A stretch of DNA of 36,144 nt, taken from contig JAKAZS010000021.1 in NCBI GenBank assembly GCA_021815785.1, forward strand, positions 1 through 36,144, in the 5' to 3' direction. A model generated the notes under the pieces. It was not told the DNA's origin, searched no databases, and saw only the letters and a program-made list of their open reading frames with translations. The stretch's first letter is position 1. The number at the start of each line of letters is the position of its first letter. Both the position numbers and the translations under genes were made by a program. Source of the stretch: a bacterium. GTDB lineage: Bacteria; Cyanobacteriota; Vampirovibrionia; Obscuribacterales; JAKAZS01. Shown piece by piece: positions 24,168-32,251 of this stretch.

Positions 24168-25088
24168 TTAATAACGACGTTTTACATCAAGAATCGAGGC
24201 AAATTTATACCCAATAATTTTATAAAGCAATTTAGCCACTAAAAAATCAGGGGCGTGAAATTTAGGCAGTGGTGCAAATTCAACAATATCAGCCGCAATA
24301 ACATTTTTATGCGCAAATAATAATTTCAGGATATCCATCAGTTGATACCATAACATTCCACCAGGCTCTGGCGTTCCAGTGCATGGCATAATTGAACTAT
24401 CCAACCCATCAATGTCTATAGTCAAATAAACATTTTTGGATAAACCTTCAAGCATTTCATGAGTATTCCACTTATGCTGATTTCGCGCCCAATATGTTTT
24501 TATATTAGGTTTGGCCGATTCCAGCCATTGAGCCTCATCAAAGGAAATATTACGAATACCCACTTGAGTGATATGTGGCTTAGGTAAAGTATCATACAAA
24601 TGATAGGCAATACAGGCATGGCTATAATATATATCTTCATAAGACTGTCTTAAATCTGCATGCGCATCAATTTGCAGGATTGACAAATCCGGATATTTTT
24701 CAATGCAAGCCCGAACCGATCCCAACGATAAAGAATGTTCACCACCAAGAATTATAGGAAATTTACCAAATTCCACAATTGGATTTACCACATCAAAAAG
24801 TTCCTGAAATGGCATTGAACATTTCTGGATAACCGGTTTGATTTTTACTGGCTCATGAGTATAAATTCCCACCTTACAAGGCTCTACCCACAATTCATCA
24901 TCAAACAATTCTACTTGCTGCGACGCATCAAGAATAGCTTGCGGACCAAGTTTTGTTCCTTGACCATAACTTGTAGTTGCTTCATAGGGAACTGGAATAA
25001 TCACTACTTTAGAATTTTCTGGCGAAGCATCTTTGGGTTCAAGACCAAAATAATTATTCTTAGCATTATCAGAGTGGGTTGAAGACAT
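24168..25088 (-). CDS. speB: Agmatinase/ureohydrolase
   Basis: A 306-residue binuclear manganese ureohydrolase that splits agmatine to putrescine and urea. Metal ligands are seen in GGEHS (115-119), DAHAD (141-145), and DIDGLD (225-230), with TPEPGG (239-244) near the substrate. The pattern fits agmatinase rather than arginase (SHACIAYHLYD, CTGTPEPGG), though other guanidine substrates are possible. The amino part has the family stretch VPYEATTSYGQGTKLGPQAI. GAGG lies six bases before the ATG. No spermidine synthase or arginine decarboxylase is in the window. Confidence 0.92.
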   Translation of the reverse strand: MSSTHSDNAKNNYFGLEPKDASPENSKVVIIPVPYEATTSYGQGTKLGPQAILDASQQVELFDDELWVEPCKVGIYTHEPVKIKPVIQKCSMPFQELFDVVNPIVEFGKFPIILGGEHSLSLGSVRACIEKYPDLSILQIDAHADLRQSYEDIYYSHACIAYHLYDTLPKPHITQVGIRNISFDEAQWLESAKPNIKTYWARNQHKWNTHEMLEGLSKNVYLTIDIDGLDSSIMPCTGTPEPGGMLWYQLMDILKLLFAHKNVIAADIVEFAPLPKFHAPDFLVAKLLYKIIGYKFASILDVKRRY

Positions 25089-25212
25089 TATTTACCTCAA
25101 ATTTTAAAATAACGAATTTTGATACCGTTATTATTTTAAGCTTATCTGCACAAAAAATAACTAACTTTTGAAATTATCTTATTTTTTTGTATGAAAATTT
25201 ACACTTTTATCA

Positions 25213-25218
25213 TATAAT
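25213..25218 (+). promoter_or_regulatory. Candidate -10 box for the 25263 operon
   Basis: A perfect TATAAT lies 45 bases before the ATG at 25263, in an AT-rich stretch. No good -35 hexamer at the standard spacing was found, so this is a partial promoter assignment. Confidence 0.4.
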
Positions 25219-25262
25219 ATCAACCGGAGTCTAATCATTTTTTTTAACCAAACGAGGCAATA

Positions 25263-25949
25263 ATGACCCAAAAAACCTTAAAAAACAGTATTTCTCTAGC
25301 TGAAACTGCCCAGTATTTAAATTCTACACTGGATGAAATTAACAATTTAATTATATCTGGTCAAATTTGTTCCTACCAAGACAGAAATGGTCAATTATTA
25401 ATTGATGCTGACTGTGTTAAGACTTTAAAAACGGCGAATCATCACAGAACCAAATCATCAGTCATTGATTCACTTACGGCCGATGACTTTATCGGAATAC
25501 CTGACAACAATGATTATTTAACCAGTCAAAGCGCTTGTCAAGACGAACAAAGCCAAGCCAATCTCGAAAATATAACTGACAGTGAATTAGTTTCAGATAA
25601 CACTGAACTTACTTTATGGAATCGGGAAAATATTACCAATCAGAATTTAACTAGGTTAATTGGTAATATGGAATTTACCAACGAAAAATTACATAATGCA
25701 ATGTACAAAATTGGTTATCTTGAAGCCAATATAACTAATTTAAAGGCTCAACTTGAGGCCACTTTATCCATTCCACTTATTGACAATCGGACTATTGAAC
25801 TAATTAAAGAAAACGATTTACTTAAAGCTGAAAAAGAAAAATTATCAGGTTACAAGGCCGCAACGCAACCAAAATTAGCTGAATTAGAAGCAAAATTCAA
25901 TAAATTACAGTCATCCTGGCTTTGGCCGTTAATTAAAAACTTAAAATGA
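25263..25949 (+). CDS. Putative helix-turn-helix/coiled-coil protein
   Basis: The amino end (about 8-60: ISLAETAQYLNSTLDEINNLIISGQICSYQDRNGQLLI) has the layout of a MerR/excisionase-type helix-turn-helix, where a helix pair is followed by a strand-turn 'wing'. Residues about 125-220 form a long charged coiled coil, and the last residues (SSWLWPLIKNLK) are aromatic and basic. The middle (about 60-115) is acidic and disordered. GAGG sits five bases before the ATG. Its stop overlaps the start of scpB by four bases, so they are co-translated. A DNA-binding regulator is inferred; a structural coiled-coil role is also possible. Confidence 0.6.
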   Translation: MTQKTLKNSISLAETAQYLNSTLDEINNLIISGQICSYQDRNGQLLIDADCVKTLKTANHHRTKSSVIDSLTADDFIGIPDNNDYLTSQSACQDEQSQANLENITDSELVSDNTELTLWNRENITNQNLTRLIGNMEFTNEKLHNAMYKIGYLEANITNLKAQLEATLSIPLIDNRTIELIKENDLLKAEKEKLSGYKAATQPKLAELEAKFNKLQSSWLWPLIKNLK

Positions 25950-26737
25950 AACTGCTTAGTAAGGGTCAGGCTGTTGGCCGTATAGATGATAAAATTGGTA
26001 TTATCACCATAGCTAATAAAACTAGCCGAAATGCCCTGAGTATAAAAATCCTAAGCGATATTACAAGGTTATTAAATGAATTTCAAAATAATAACGTAAC
26101 CGTAGTAATAATTAAAGCTGAATCAGCCGGAAAAGTCTGGTCAGCTGGACACGATATTAATGAATTACCCTTAGACAAAGACCCGTTAAGCTATTTTGAC
26201 CCCTTAGAAGAAACCTTAAGAACTATTCAGTGTTTTCCAGGACCAGTAATTGCCATGATTGATGGTACCGTCTGGGGCGGAGCTTGTGATTTAGCTATTA
26301 CTTGTGATATTCTAATCGGCACACCAAATTGTTCTTTTGCAATTACTCCAGTAAAATTAGGATTACCCTATAATGCTACAGGCATTCTCCATTTTATAAA
26401 CAGAGTTGGTATTAATGTAGCCAAGGAAATGTTTTTTACCGCTAACCCTATTGATGCCAACCGTGCTTTAAATGTTGGTATTCTTAATCATATCGTCCCT
26501 GATGACAAGTTACTGTCTTTTACCTGGGAAATGGCCAATTCGATAACCAAGCATTCAAAATTAAGCATTGCAGTTATCAAAGAACAATTTCGCATCTTAT
26601 CTAATGCCTATACCATAAGCCCTGAAGCCTTTGAAATGATTCAAGGGATGCGCCGTAAAGTTTATTTTAGCAAAGATTATATTGAAGGAATAACTGCCTT
26701 TAAAGAAAAACGTCAACCTAATTTTACTGGTGTTTAA
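25946..26737 (+). CDS. scpB: Methylmalonyl-CoA decarboxylase
   Basis: A 263-residue crotonase-fold enzyme very close in layout to E. coli ScpB/YgfG, which decarboxylates (R)-methylmalonyl-CoA to propionyl-CoA. Diagnostic stretches are KVWSAGHDINELP (63-75), the DPLSYFDPLE that follows, GTVWGGA (oxyanion hole, about 107-113), GLPYN with the active-site tyrosine region, and at the end QGMRRKVYFSKDYIEG and KRQPNF. These are not shared by general enoyl-CoA hydratases. It overlaps the upstream helix-turn-helix gene by four bases, and a CoA-transferase follows after 140 bases. Confidence 0.87.
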   Translation: MKLLSKGQAVGRIDDKIGIITIANKTSRNALSIKILSDITRLLNEFQNNNVTVVIIKAESAGKVWSAGHDINELPLDKDPLSYFDPLEETLRTIQCFPGPVIAMIDGTVWGGACDLAITCDILIGTPNCSFAITPVKLGLPYNATGILHFINRVGINVAKEMFFTANPIDANRALNVGILNHIVPDDKLLSFTWEMANSITKHSKLSIAVIKEQFRILSNAYTISPEAFEMIQGMRRKVYFSKDYIEGITAFKEKRQPNFTGV

Positions 26738-26835
26738 AAGTTGCACAAGATTTTCCTAAAGCAACACAAATTGCACACTTACGCTTGTTTTTACCATGAT
26801 TCGCCAATTAATATATGTATAAATTTAAAATTTTG

Positions 26836-26844
26836 TGCTATGAT
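26836..26844 (+). promoter_or_regulatory. Candidate extended -10 promoter for the CoA-transferase
   Basis: TGCTATGAT, an extended -10 with TG one base before the hexamer, lies 33 bases before the ATG at 26878 in the gap after scpB. It would give the CoA-transferase its own promoter. A -35 element is not evident. Confidence 0.35.
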
Positions 26845-26877
26845 TTTTAAATATTATTGTGAAAATTTAACAACCGG

Positions 26878-28215
26878 ATGTCCGAAAATATGGACAATAC
26901 TTCAACCCTAGAGTCTCTACATTGGCGTAACGCCTACAAAACAAAAACCGTGAATCTTGACAAGGCAATTAGCTTAATCAAGAAAGATGATCATGTATAT
27001 ATTCAATCAAACGCTGCTGCGCCTGAAATTTTTATTGAAGGCTTAATTAATAATGCCAGTCATTTTGAAAACCTAAATATCCTTCATCTGCTTACACTTG
27101 GCAAGGCTGATTACGTTAAAGCAATGTTTAAAAATAATTTTAAAGTCAAAACTTTTTTTATTGGTCAAAATGTAAGACAGGCTGTAAACAATGGTCAAGC
27201 TGAATATATCCCTGTGTTTTTAAGTGAAATACCAAAATTATTTAATAATAAAATTATCCCAATAGATGTTTGCCTAATTCACGTAAGCCCTCCGGATGAA
27301 CACGGCTATATGAGTTATGGAGTATCAGTAGATTGCACCATAGCAGCACGTAAAAATGCCAAGCTAGTTATTGCTGAAGTAAATCAACAAATGCCCAGAA
27401 CCCTTGGACGATCCTTCATTCATATAAGTCGTATTGATTATTTAGTCGAAACGAATCGACCTATACCCGAGCTAATCATTAAACCAATATCTAAAGTTGA
27501 AGATCAAATTGGTAATTATGTAGCCAGTTTAGTTGACAACGACTCAACAATTCAATTAGGCATTGGTACTATACCTAATGCTGTTTTAAAATATTTAAAC
27601 AACAAAAAAAATCTTGGTGTTCACTCCGAAATGGTTTCTGATGGGATAATTGAATTAGTAAATAATGGGGTGATCAATAATGCCTTTAAAACCATCCTAC
27701 CCGGAAAAATTGCCGTAAGTTTTGTTATTGGTACGCGAAGATTATATGATTTCATTAACAACAACCCTAATTTTGAATTTCAAACCAGTGATTTTATTAA
27801 TGACCCCTTTATAATATCGCAAAATTACAAAATGATTTCCATTAATTCAGCGCTACAGGTTGACATAACCGGTCAAGTAGCAGCCGATTCAATTGGCAGT
27901 TATCTTTATAGCGGCTTTGGCGGACAGGTTGATTTTATTCGCGGTGCCAGTCATTGCCCAAATGGCAAAGCTATTATTGCCATGCCCTCAACGGCTAAAA
28001 ATGATACGGTATCTAGAATAACGGCTAAACTCATTGAAGGTAGTGGTGTTGTAACTACTAGAGCTGATGTCCATTATGTCGTAACCGAATATGGTATTGC
28101 ACATTTATTTGGTAAATCAGTAAAAGAAAGGATGAAAGCCCTAATTAACATTAGCCACCCTAAATTTCAAGACGAATTAAAATTTCAATGCAAGCAAATT
28201 CCCTGGCTTAATTAA
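26878..28215 (+). CDS. Acetyl-CoA hydrolase/transferase-family CoA-transferase
   Basis: A 445-residue member of the acetyl-CoA hydrolase/4-hydroxybutyrate CoA-transferase family. Signs are VSPPDEHGYMSYGVSVD (about 136-152), a CoA-binding GIGTIPNAV (228-236) and the catalytic glutamate in HSEMVSDG (Glu251), with GFGGQVDFIRGA (about 344-355). The glutamate forms a glutamyl-CoA thioester in this family. Next to scpB, it could move CoA from propionyl-CoA to acetate or succinate, as ScpC does in E. coli. Length fits AbfT/Cat2-type enzymes better than the larger ScpC. The ATG at 26878 has no clear ribosome site; an in-frame ATG at 26890 is an alternative. Confidence 0.85.
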   Translation: MSENMDNTSTLESLHWRNAYKTKTVNLDKAISLIKKDDHVYIQSNAAAPEIFIEGLINNASHFENLNILHLLTLGKADYVKAMFKNNFKVKTFFIGQNVRQAVNNGQAEYIPVFLSEIPKLFNNKIIPIDVCLIHVSPPDEHGYMSYGVSVDCTIAARKNAKLVIAEVNQQMPRTLGRSFIHISRIDYLVETNRPIPELIIKPISKVEDQIGNYVASLVDNDSTIQLGIGTIPNAVLKYLNNKKNLGVHSEMVSDGIIELVNNGVINNAFKTILPGKIAVSFVIGTRRLYDFINNNPNFEFQTSDFINDPFIISQNYKMISINSALQVDITGQVAADSIGSYLYSGFGGQVDFIRGASHCPNGKAIIAMPSTAKNDTVSRITAKLIEGSGVVTTRADVHYVVTEYGIAHLFGKSVKERMKALINISHPKFQDELKFQCKQIPWLN

Positions 28216-28349
28216 AGGATTATACAGATTTAGACCAGTTAAACTATGATCTAATTTACCCAGCTTAAATGTTCGTTAATATTTCAACTTTAACAAAAAT
28301 TTTCTTATATTAACCAATTTAACTATAGGATATAGTAAAATGCAACAAA

Positions 28350-28394
28350 AAAATCATAATAACAGTCGCTGATAGTAAACAAACTATCAGCGAC
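28350..28394 (-). terminator. Rho-independent terminator after the YqhA-family gene
   Basis: A perfect 12-bp stem (28365-28376 with 28383-28394) with a 6-base loop lies 26 bases past the YqhA-family stop. On the minus strand it is followed by TGTTATTATGATTTTTTTG, a T-rich run. Confidence 0.85.
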
Positions 28395-28419
28395 CAAAGC
28401 TAAGGCTTAAACCGACATT

Positions 28420-28968
28420 TTAACCTTCTTTAGGATGCATAATCCTCCAGACAAAAGCTATAATAAGCGTTGACAACAAAAAGATTGCATGAATTTCATA
28501 ATGCTTGTATAAAACTGACTCAGGGATATGCTTAGAACTGATAAAGTCCTCTAGCAACTGAACACTAGATACTCCAGTAAAGGCAAGCCCAACTTTGACT
28601 TTCATTGAAATCGTATCAATATGGTCAAGCCACTGGGGTGAATCTTTGCGAGCATTTACATGAAACTTGCGCACATAAATCTGATGCCCACCGATAATAA
28701 CTAAAACCAAAAGTGATGCCACCATAGCTTTATCCAACAAGCCAACCGTATCAGCTAAGAGGTGATTACCTGATAAATGTGGAGACAAAACAATAAGGGT
28801 TATAACATCGCCCAAAAATTTAAACACATAAATTAGTAAGGCAATAGCTAATCCAATATTAATTGGGAACAAAAGCCACCGGGTAGAAAAAAGGATCTCA
28901 TCAGCCAAACCATCATGTAAAAATGCTTTGATCTTGAAAAGGAATTGCTTCAGCTTAGATTCTGCCAT
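28420..28968 (-). CDS. YqhA/UPF0114-family membrane protein
   Basis: A 182-residue multi-pass membrane protein with the family's features: an amphipathic amino helix, a first hydrophobic stretch (about 31-58), a second (about 82-101), MKVKVGLAFTGVSSVQLLEDF (about 122-142) and a last segment (about 160-176). UPF0114/YqhA proteins are inner-membrane proteins of unknown function. AAGGAG precedes the ATG by nine bases. It is the last gene of a minus-strand run with TauE/SafE and DUF1634, and it has its own terminator. The hairpin upstream may also separate it from that run. Confidence 0.8.
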   Translation of the reverse strand: MAESKLKQFLFKIKAFLHDGLADEILFSTRWLLFPINIGLAIALLIYVFKFLGDVITLIVLSPHLSGNHLLADTVGLLDKAMVASLLVLVIIGGHQIYVRKFHVNARKDSPQWLDHIDTISMKVKVGLAFTGVSSVQLLEDFISSKHIPESVLYKHYEIHAIFLLSTLIIAFVWRIMHPKEG

Positions 28969-29080
28969 GGGTATTATCTCCTTGTTTAAGGTTGAAAATG
29001 AATAAATTGACTAGCTAAAAATTATTCACGTTGGACTATCCAAAACTTGAAATAGTCTTAGATACTATTATTTAGCTAAC

Positions 29081-29110
29081 ATCATTGACGATAATAATAT
29101 CGTCAATGAT
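29081..29110 (-). other. 13-bp hairpin between the small membrane gene and the YqhA gene
   Basis: Perfect arms 29081-29093 and 29098-29110 with a 4-base loop lie 13 bases past the stop of the 29123-29446 gene. The minus-strand continuation GTTAGCTAAATAATAG lacks a strong T run, so it may be a weak terminator or a 3' stability stem. Confidence 0.65.
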
Positions 29111-29122
29111 AACTCTTAAGGC

Positions 29123-29446
29123 TTACGCCTTAGTATGGCTGCGGTTTAAGATATCTTCCAGGTAAATTACCAATGCACTAGCTGGCACGGCAAATAAGAC
29201 CAAAAGCAAACCCTGACAATGAAAATGCACGTCAGCGAATAAACTTACGGCAATAATTGCTGCTACGCATAAATTGCTAATTGATCTAAGCGGCATCGAC
29301 AACAAAACAAGTAAACCCATACAAGCAATAGCTCCAAGTAAAATAATCAGACCCTGCCCATGATTAAAAATGTCTACAATACTAGCCATTAACATTATCA
29401 ATACAATGGTTACATTGAGCGTGCTTGATTTAACATAGTTGTTCAT
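29123..29446 (-). CDS. Small internally duplicated membrane protein
   Basis: I place the start at the ATG at 29444-29446 (AGGAG eight bases upstream), not the upstream TTG at 29467. The product is 107 residues with about four membrane segments. It contains two copies of one hairpin unit: residues about 13-50 with D25-I-F-N-H29-G-Q31-G, and about 61-96 with D72-V-H-F-H76-C-Q78-G. Each motif is followed by Leu/Ile-rich residues of the next helix. The repeated Asp, His and Gln inside a membrane region could bind a metal, haem or an anion. No family recognised. It lies 72 bases after DUF1634 in the exporter run. Confidence 0.7.
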   Translation of the reverse strand: MNNYVKSSTLNVTIVLIMLMASIVDIFNHGQGLIILLGAIACMGLLVLLSMPLRSISNLCVAAIIAVSLFADVHFHCQGLLLVLFAVPASALVIYLEDILNRSHTKA

Positions 29447-29518
29447 ATTCGTATCTCCTATCGACAAGAAATTTGTGATTAATCTAGTAGAGTTTAAATT
29501 TCAGCTCTAATACCAGGG

Positions 29519-29905
29519 TTATACAGCTCGAAAAATACTAATTAAAAGAACACCAAGAACGATAAGACTAATTATTGTATAAATTCGATCCTTTTGCTTG
29601 CTATAGCCCCAAACAGAATAGGCCACCCTAATTATTGGTGTTGCCACTAAAATCATTAGACCAAATTCAATTATGGCAATTGGACTGCCGGAAATCAAAC
29701 TTTGATAAATTCCAGAAAAGGTTGTTAGCTTTTCCGGTTCACCATGAAAATGAAGATAATCAGGTGTAGCATAGTTTAAACCATGCCGAATAAGAAACAG
29801 TCCAAACCCAATTGCAACCACAAATGCAGCCAAAATAACACCGTATTGGAGAATTAGCGCTACGGCATTCTCGATTTTTTCATCATTGAATTTATTTGCT
29901 TGCAT
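29519..29905 (-). CDS. DUF1634-family membrane protein
   Basis: A 128-residue protein with three membrane segments (about 17-39, 74-95 and 106-125). The features IENAVALILQYGVILA at the start, the GIYQSLISGSP loop and ATPIIRVAYSVWGYSKQKDRIYT match DUF1634, a family commonly coded beside TauE/SafE exporters and thought to work with them. It follows the exporter gene by 13 bases, and AAGGAG precedes the ATG. The linkage itself supports both calls. The role is probably an accessory subunit; this is inference. Confidence 0.85.
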   Translation of the reverse strand: MQANKFNDEKIENAVALILQYGVILAAFVVAIGFGLFLIRHGLNYATPDYLHFHGEPEKLTTFSGIYQSLISGSPIAIIEFGLMILVATPIIRVAYSVWGYSKQKDRIYTIISLIVLGVLLISIFRAV

Positions 29906-29918
29906 ATTATAATCTCCT

Positions 29919-30770
29919 TTAAATGTTACCGAAAATGCCTTTATAAATCATTTGCACTCCAACTAGAGCTACTATGACAATAAAGACCATGCGAATATAT
30001 TTAGGATTAGCCGTTACGAGAAGCTTAGCTCCCAGTTTTGAGCCAACAATTACCCCAAACATTACCGGCAGGCACAACAGCGGATCAACATAACCACTGA
30101 CTAGATAAACTCCAGCTGAAGCCGCTGCAGTTACACCAATCATAAAGTTACTGGTCGCTGTCGAGACCTTAAAGGGAATGCGCATAACACCATCCATCGC
30201 CAAAACCTTAAGAGCCCCTGAGCCAATGCCCAAAAGTCCAGACAAAGTTCCCGCTAGAAACATTAGCGCAAATCCACCCGGCAAATTATAAACGTTATAA
30301 GATTGTTTACCAGTAGAGGTCGGATACGAACCATTAAGGCTAAAAAACGAAGCCAGTTTATCAACTGGTTTATTTCCGTCACCCTCTTTATATTTACGAG
30401 ACAGAATAGAATTTAAAACTAAAACCACCCCAAAAATTATAGATATGACATTAGCCTGAATAATTCCAGCTAAGATAGCTCCAACTAAAGCCCCTATTGT
30501 TGCCGCTACCTGTAAAAACATACCAATACGGAAATTACTTATCCGTTGTTTGACATAAGTTGATGCAGCCGCTGAGGATGTAGCAATAACCGAAATAAGT
30601 GAAGCACCAGCAGCGTAGCGAATATCGACACCAAACATTAGTACGAGCATGGGCACAATCACTACACCACCACCAAGACCAGTTAATGACCCTAGAAAAC
30701 CAGCTAAAGTTGCACACAAGGAAATGACAATAGCAAAATATATAAAATGGGATTGGATCATTTGTAGCAT
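29919..30770 (-). CDS. TauE/SafE-family sulfite/organosulfonate exporter
   Basis: A 283-residue permease of the TauE/SafE (DUF81) family, with two related halves. The first has GSLTGLGGGVVIVPML (about 27-42) and GASLISVIATSSAAA (about 55-69); the second has GLLGIGSGALKVLAM (about 179-193) and STATSNFMIGVTAAAS (about 203-218). About eight membrane segments are expected. Such proteins export sulfite, sulfoacetate or similar anions across the inner membrane. The substrate is unknown here, as no sulfur-oxidation gene is nearby. AAGGAG lies six bases before the ATG. DUF1634 follows. Confidence 0.87.
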   Translation of the reverse strand: MLQMIQSHFIYFAIVISLCATLAGFLGSLTGLGGGVVIVPMLVLMFGVDIRYAAGASLISVIATSSAAASTYVKQRISNFRIGMFLQVAATIGALVGAILAGIIQANVISIIFGVVLVLNSILSRKYKEGDGNKPVDKLASFFSLNGSYPTSTGKQSYNVYNLPGGFALMFLAGTLSGLLGIGSGALKVLAMDGVMRIPFKVSTATSNFMIGVTAAASAGVYLVSGYVDPLLCLPVMFGVIVGSKLGAKLLVTANPKYIRMVFIVIVALVGVQMIYKGIFGNI

Positions 30771-31396
30771 AAAATCTCCTTAAGATTGTTGAAGGAAGTT
30801 TTTTCCATTTTTCAAACCCGAAGGACAGATTAAAAGCTCTGCATCGGTTACTATTTTCTCCTTATAAGGCTTAAGTATAAAAGGCAAATCTCAACTACAG
30901 TACAAGTACCGAAAAATATAAAGCCGAAAAATTCTATAAACTGTGCAATAAAAGGATACTCAAAAAAATATTGAATAAAAATTGTAAGTATGAAACTACT
31001 CTTAACGACATACGAAGTAAAGTTATTATTAACAACTTTATTTACAAAACAGCCAGGAATAATCAAAAAATATTTTTTTAAGCATTTTTACAATTAGCGG
31101 AGTTTAACTATATATTTTGTTTTAAATAAAAGTACTTTACATTCATAATTATTTACTACAATAACTTTGTAAAAGAAAGTTTAAAACAATGAAAAATCGA
31201 TTCAACACAATACCAAAATTATTTAAATCAACAGTTTAAAATATCTAGGCAAATCATGCTAATTGTTAATTATTCAGAAAACCTGAAATTTTACTATGAC
31301 ATCCACAACAACAAAACAACTTGTTAAAACTACTGTTGAAGATTTTAGATAAATCTTAAATTGTAATTTTACAATCGCAATTGCAAAAAAAACAAA
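30771..31396. other. 626-base AT-rich intergenic region with two small hairpins
   Basis: This lies between the exporter operon start and the lepB stop. A minus-strand frame at 30851-31066 (71 residues, hydrophobic) starts only at a TTG without ribosome site and is not called as a gene. Hairpins with 7-bp arms sit side by side at 31339-31357 and 31360-31375, just past lepB, and may form its 3' end. The promoter for the exporter run should lie near its start at 30770. Nothing else seen. Confidence 0.45.
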
Positions 31397-32206
31397 CTAT
31401 TGGATTTCTTTTTTATATGAAGGTGGTTCAAATATGCGCCAAAACAATAAACAGGACCGGCCAATAAGTCGGTTTTGATCTAAAAATCCCCATATATGAC
31501 TATCCAGAGAATTATTCCGGTTATCACCCATCATAAACAAATGGCCTGGTGGCACAATAACTGGCTCATTAGCATGCTCAGGATCGCCAAAAGGACGATA
31601 ATATTCGCGCATTGAATCGCCAAGTATACCACCAATATCACCTAAAACATTTAAATCATAATCTGGAGCAGCTTTGATATAGCTTGATTCGTCAAGTAAT
31701 TCACCGTTAATAAAAACACCAACTCCTGCCTTAATTCTAATATGATCACCCGGAAGACCAATTACTCTTTTAATAAAAGCATTTTCATAATGTAACATTG
31801 GCAGCCCGGTAAGCCTACCCAGAACGCTTAACGGATCATAACTTAAATCTTTACCCCCTAAAACCGCAGCCGGCGGATAAAAAACCATAATGTCACCGCG
31901 CCTGGGAGCGCGTCCTAGCCGCAAGGAAACTTTTTCAATCAAAAGTCTATCGCCAACTTGTAAGGTAGGTTCCATTGATCCCGATGGAATGTAACGTGCT
32001 TCAGCTAAAGCCCAACGAATCACAATTAACAGTAACAAGGTTACCACAACTAATTCTACCGTTTCGCGCACAAAACCTTTAAAATTATCCTTAACATACT
32101 GTATAAAGTACTTAACCCAATCGTTAGGAGTTTTAGGTGACTGATTCATACCTGTATCAGGATTATTTTTAGTTTCAGATGTTGATGAATCGATTTTATT
32201 ATTCAT
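31397..32206 (-). CDS. lepB: Signal peptidase I
   Basis: A 269-residue type I signal peptidase that cleaves signal peptides of exported proteins. After a polar, low-complexity amino stretch (about 1-45) there is one membrane anchor (about 50-66), then YIPSGSMEPTL with the catalytic Ser77, RRGDIMVF, the catalytic lysine in AFIKRVIGLPGD (Lys146) and MGDNRNNSLDSHIWG (box E). The catalytic domain is periplasmic. The insert between boxes C and D is typical of larger signal peptidases. AAGGAAA precedes the ATG. It follows gcvPA by 45 bases, the same strand. Confidence 0.95.
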   Translation of the reverse strand: MNNKIDSSTSETKNNPDTGMNQSPKTPNDWVKYFIQYVKDNFKGFVRETVELVVVTLLLLIVIRWALAEARYIPSGSMEPTLQVGDRLLIEKVSLRLGRAPRRGDIMVFYPPAAVLGGKDLSYDPLSVLGRLTGLPMLHYENAFIKRVIGLPGDHIRIKAGVGVFINGELLDESSYIKAAPDYDLNVLGDIGGILGDSMREYYRPFGDPEHANEPVIVPPGHLFMMGDNRNNSLDSHIWGFLDQNRLIGRSCLLFWRIFEPPSYKKEIQ

Positions 32207-32251
32207 TTATTTTCCTTAAATTATTGATATAAAAGATGTTTAAGTAAAAAA

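Noticed and set aside
29053-29066. Fourteen-base match TAGTCTTAGATACT also found just upstream of tRNA-Lys near 34515
   Set aside because: Repeats of this length are expected by chance once or more in a 36-kb window, so it is not evidence of a shared element.
30851-31066. Hydrophobic minus-strand frame of 71 codons
   Set aside because: It starts at a TTG with no ribosome site, lies in an AT-rich spacer where such frames arise easily, and shows no domain.
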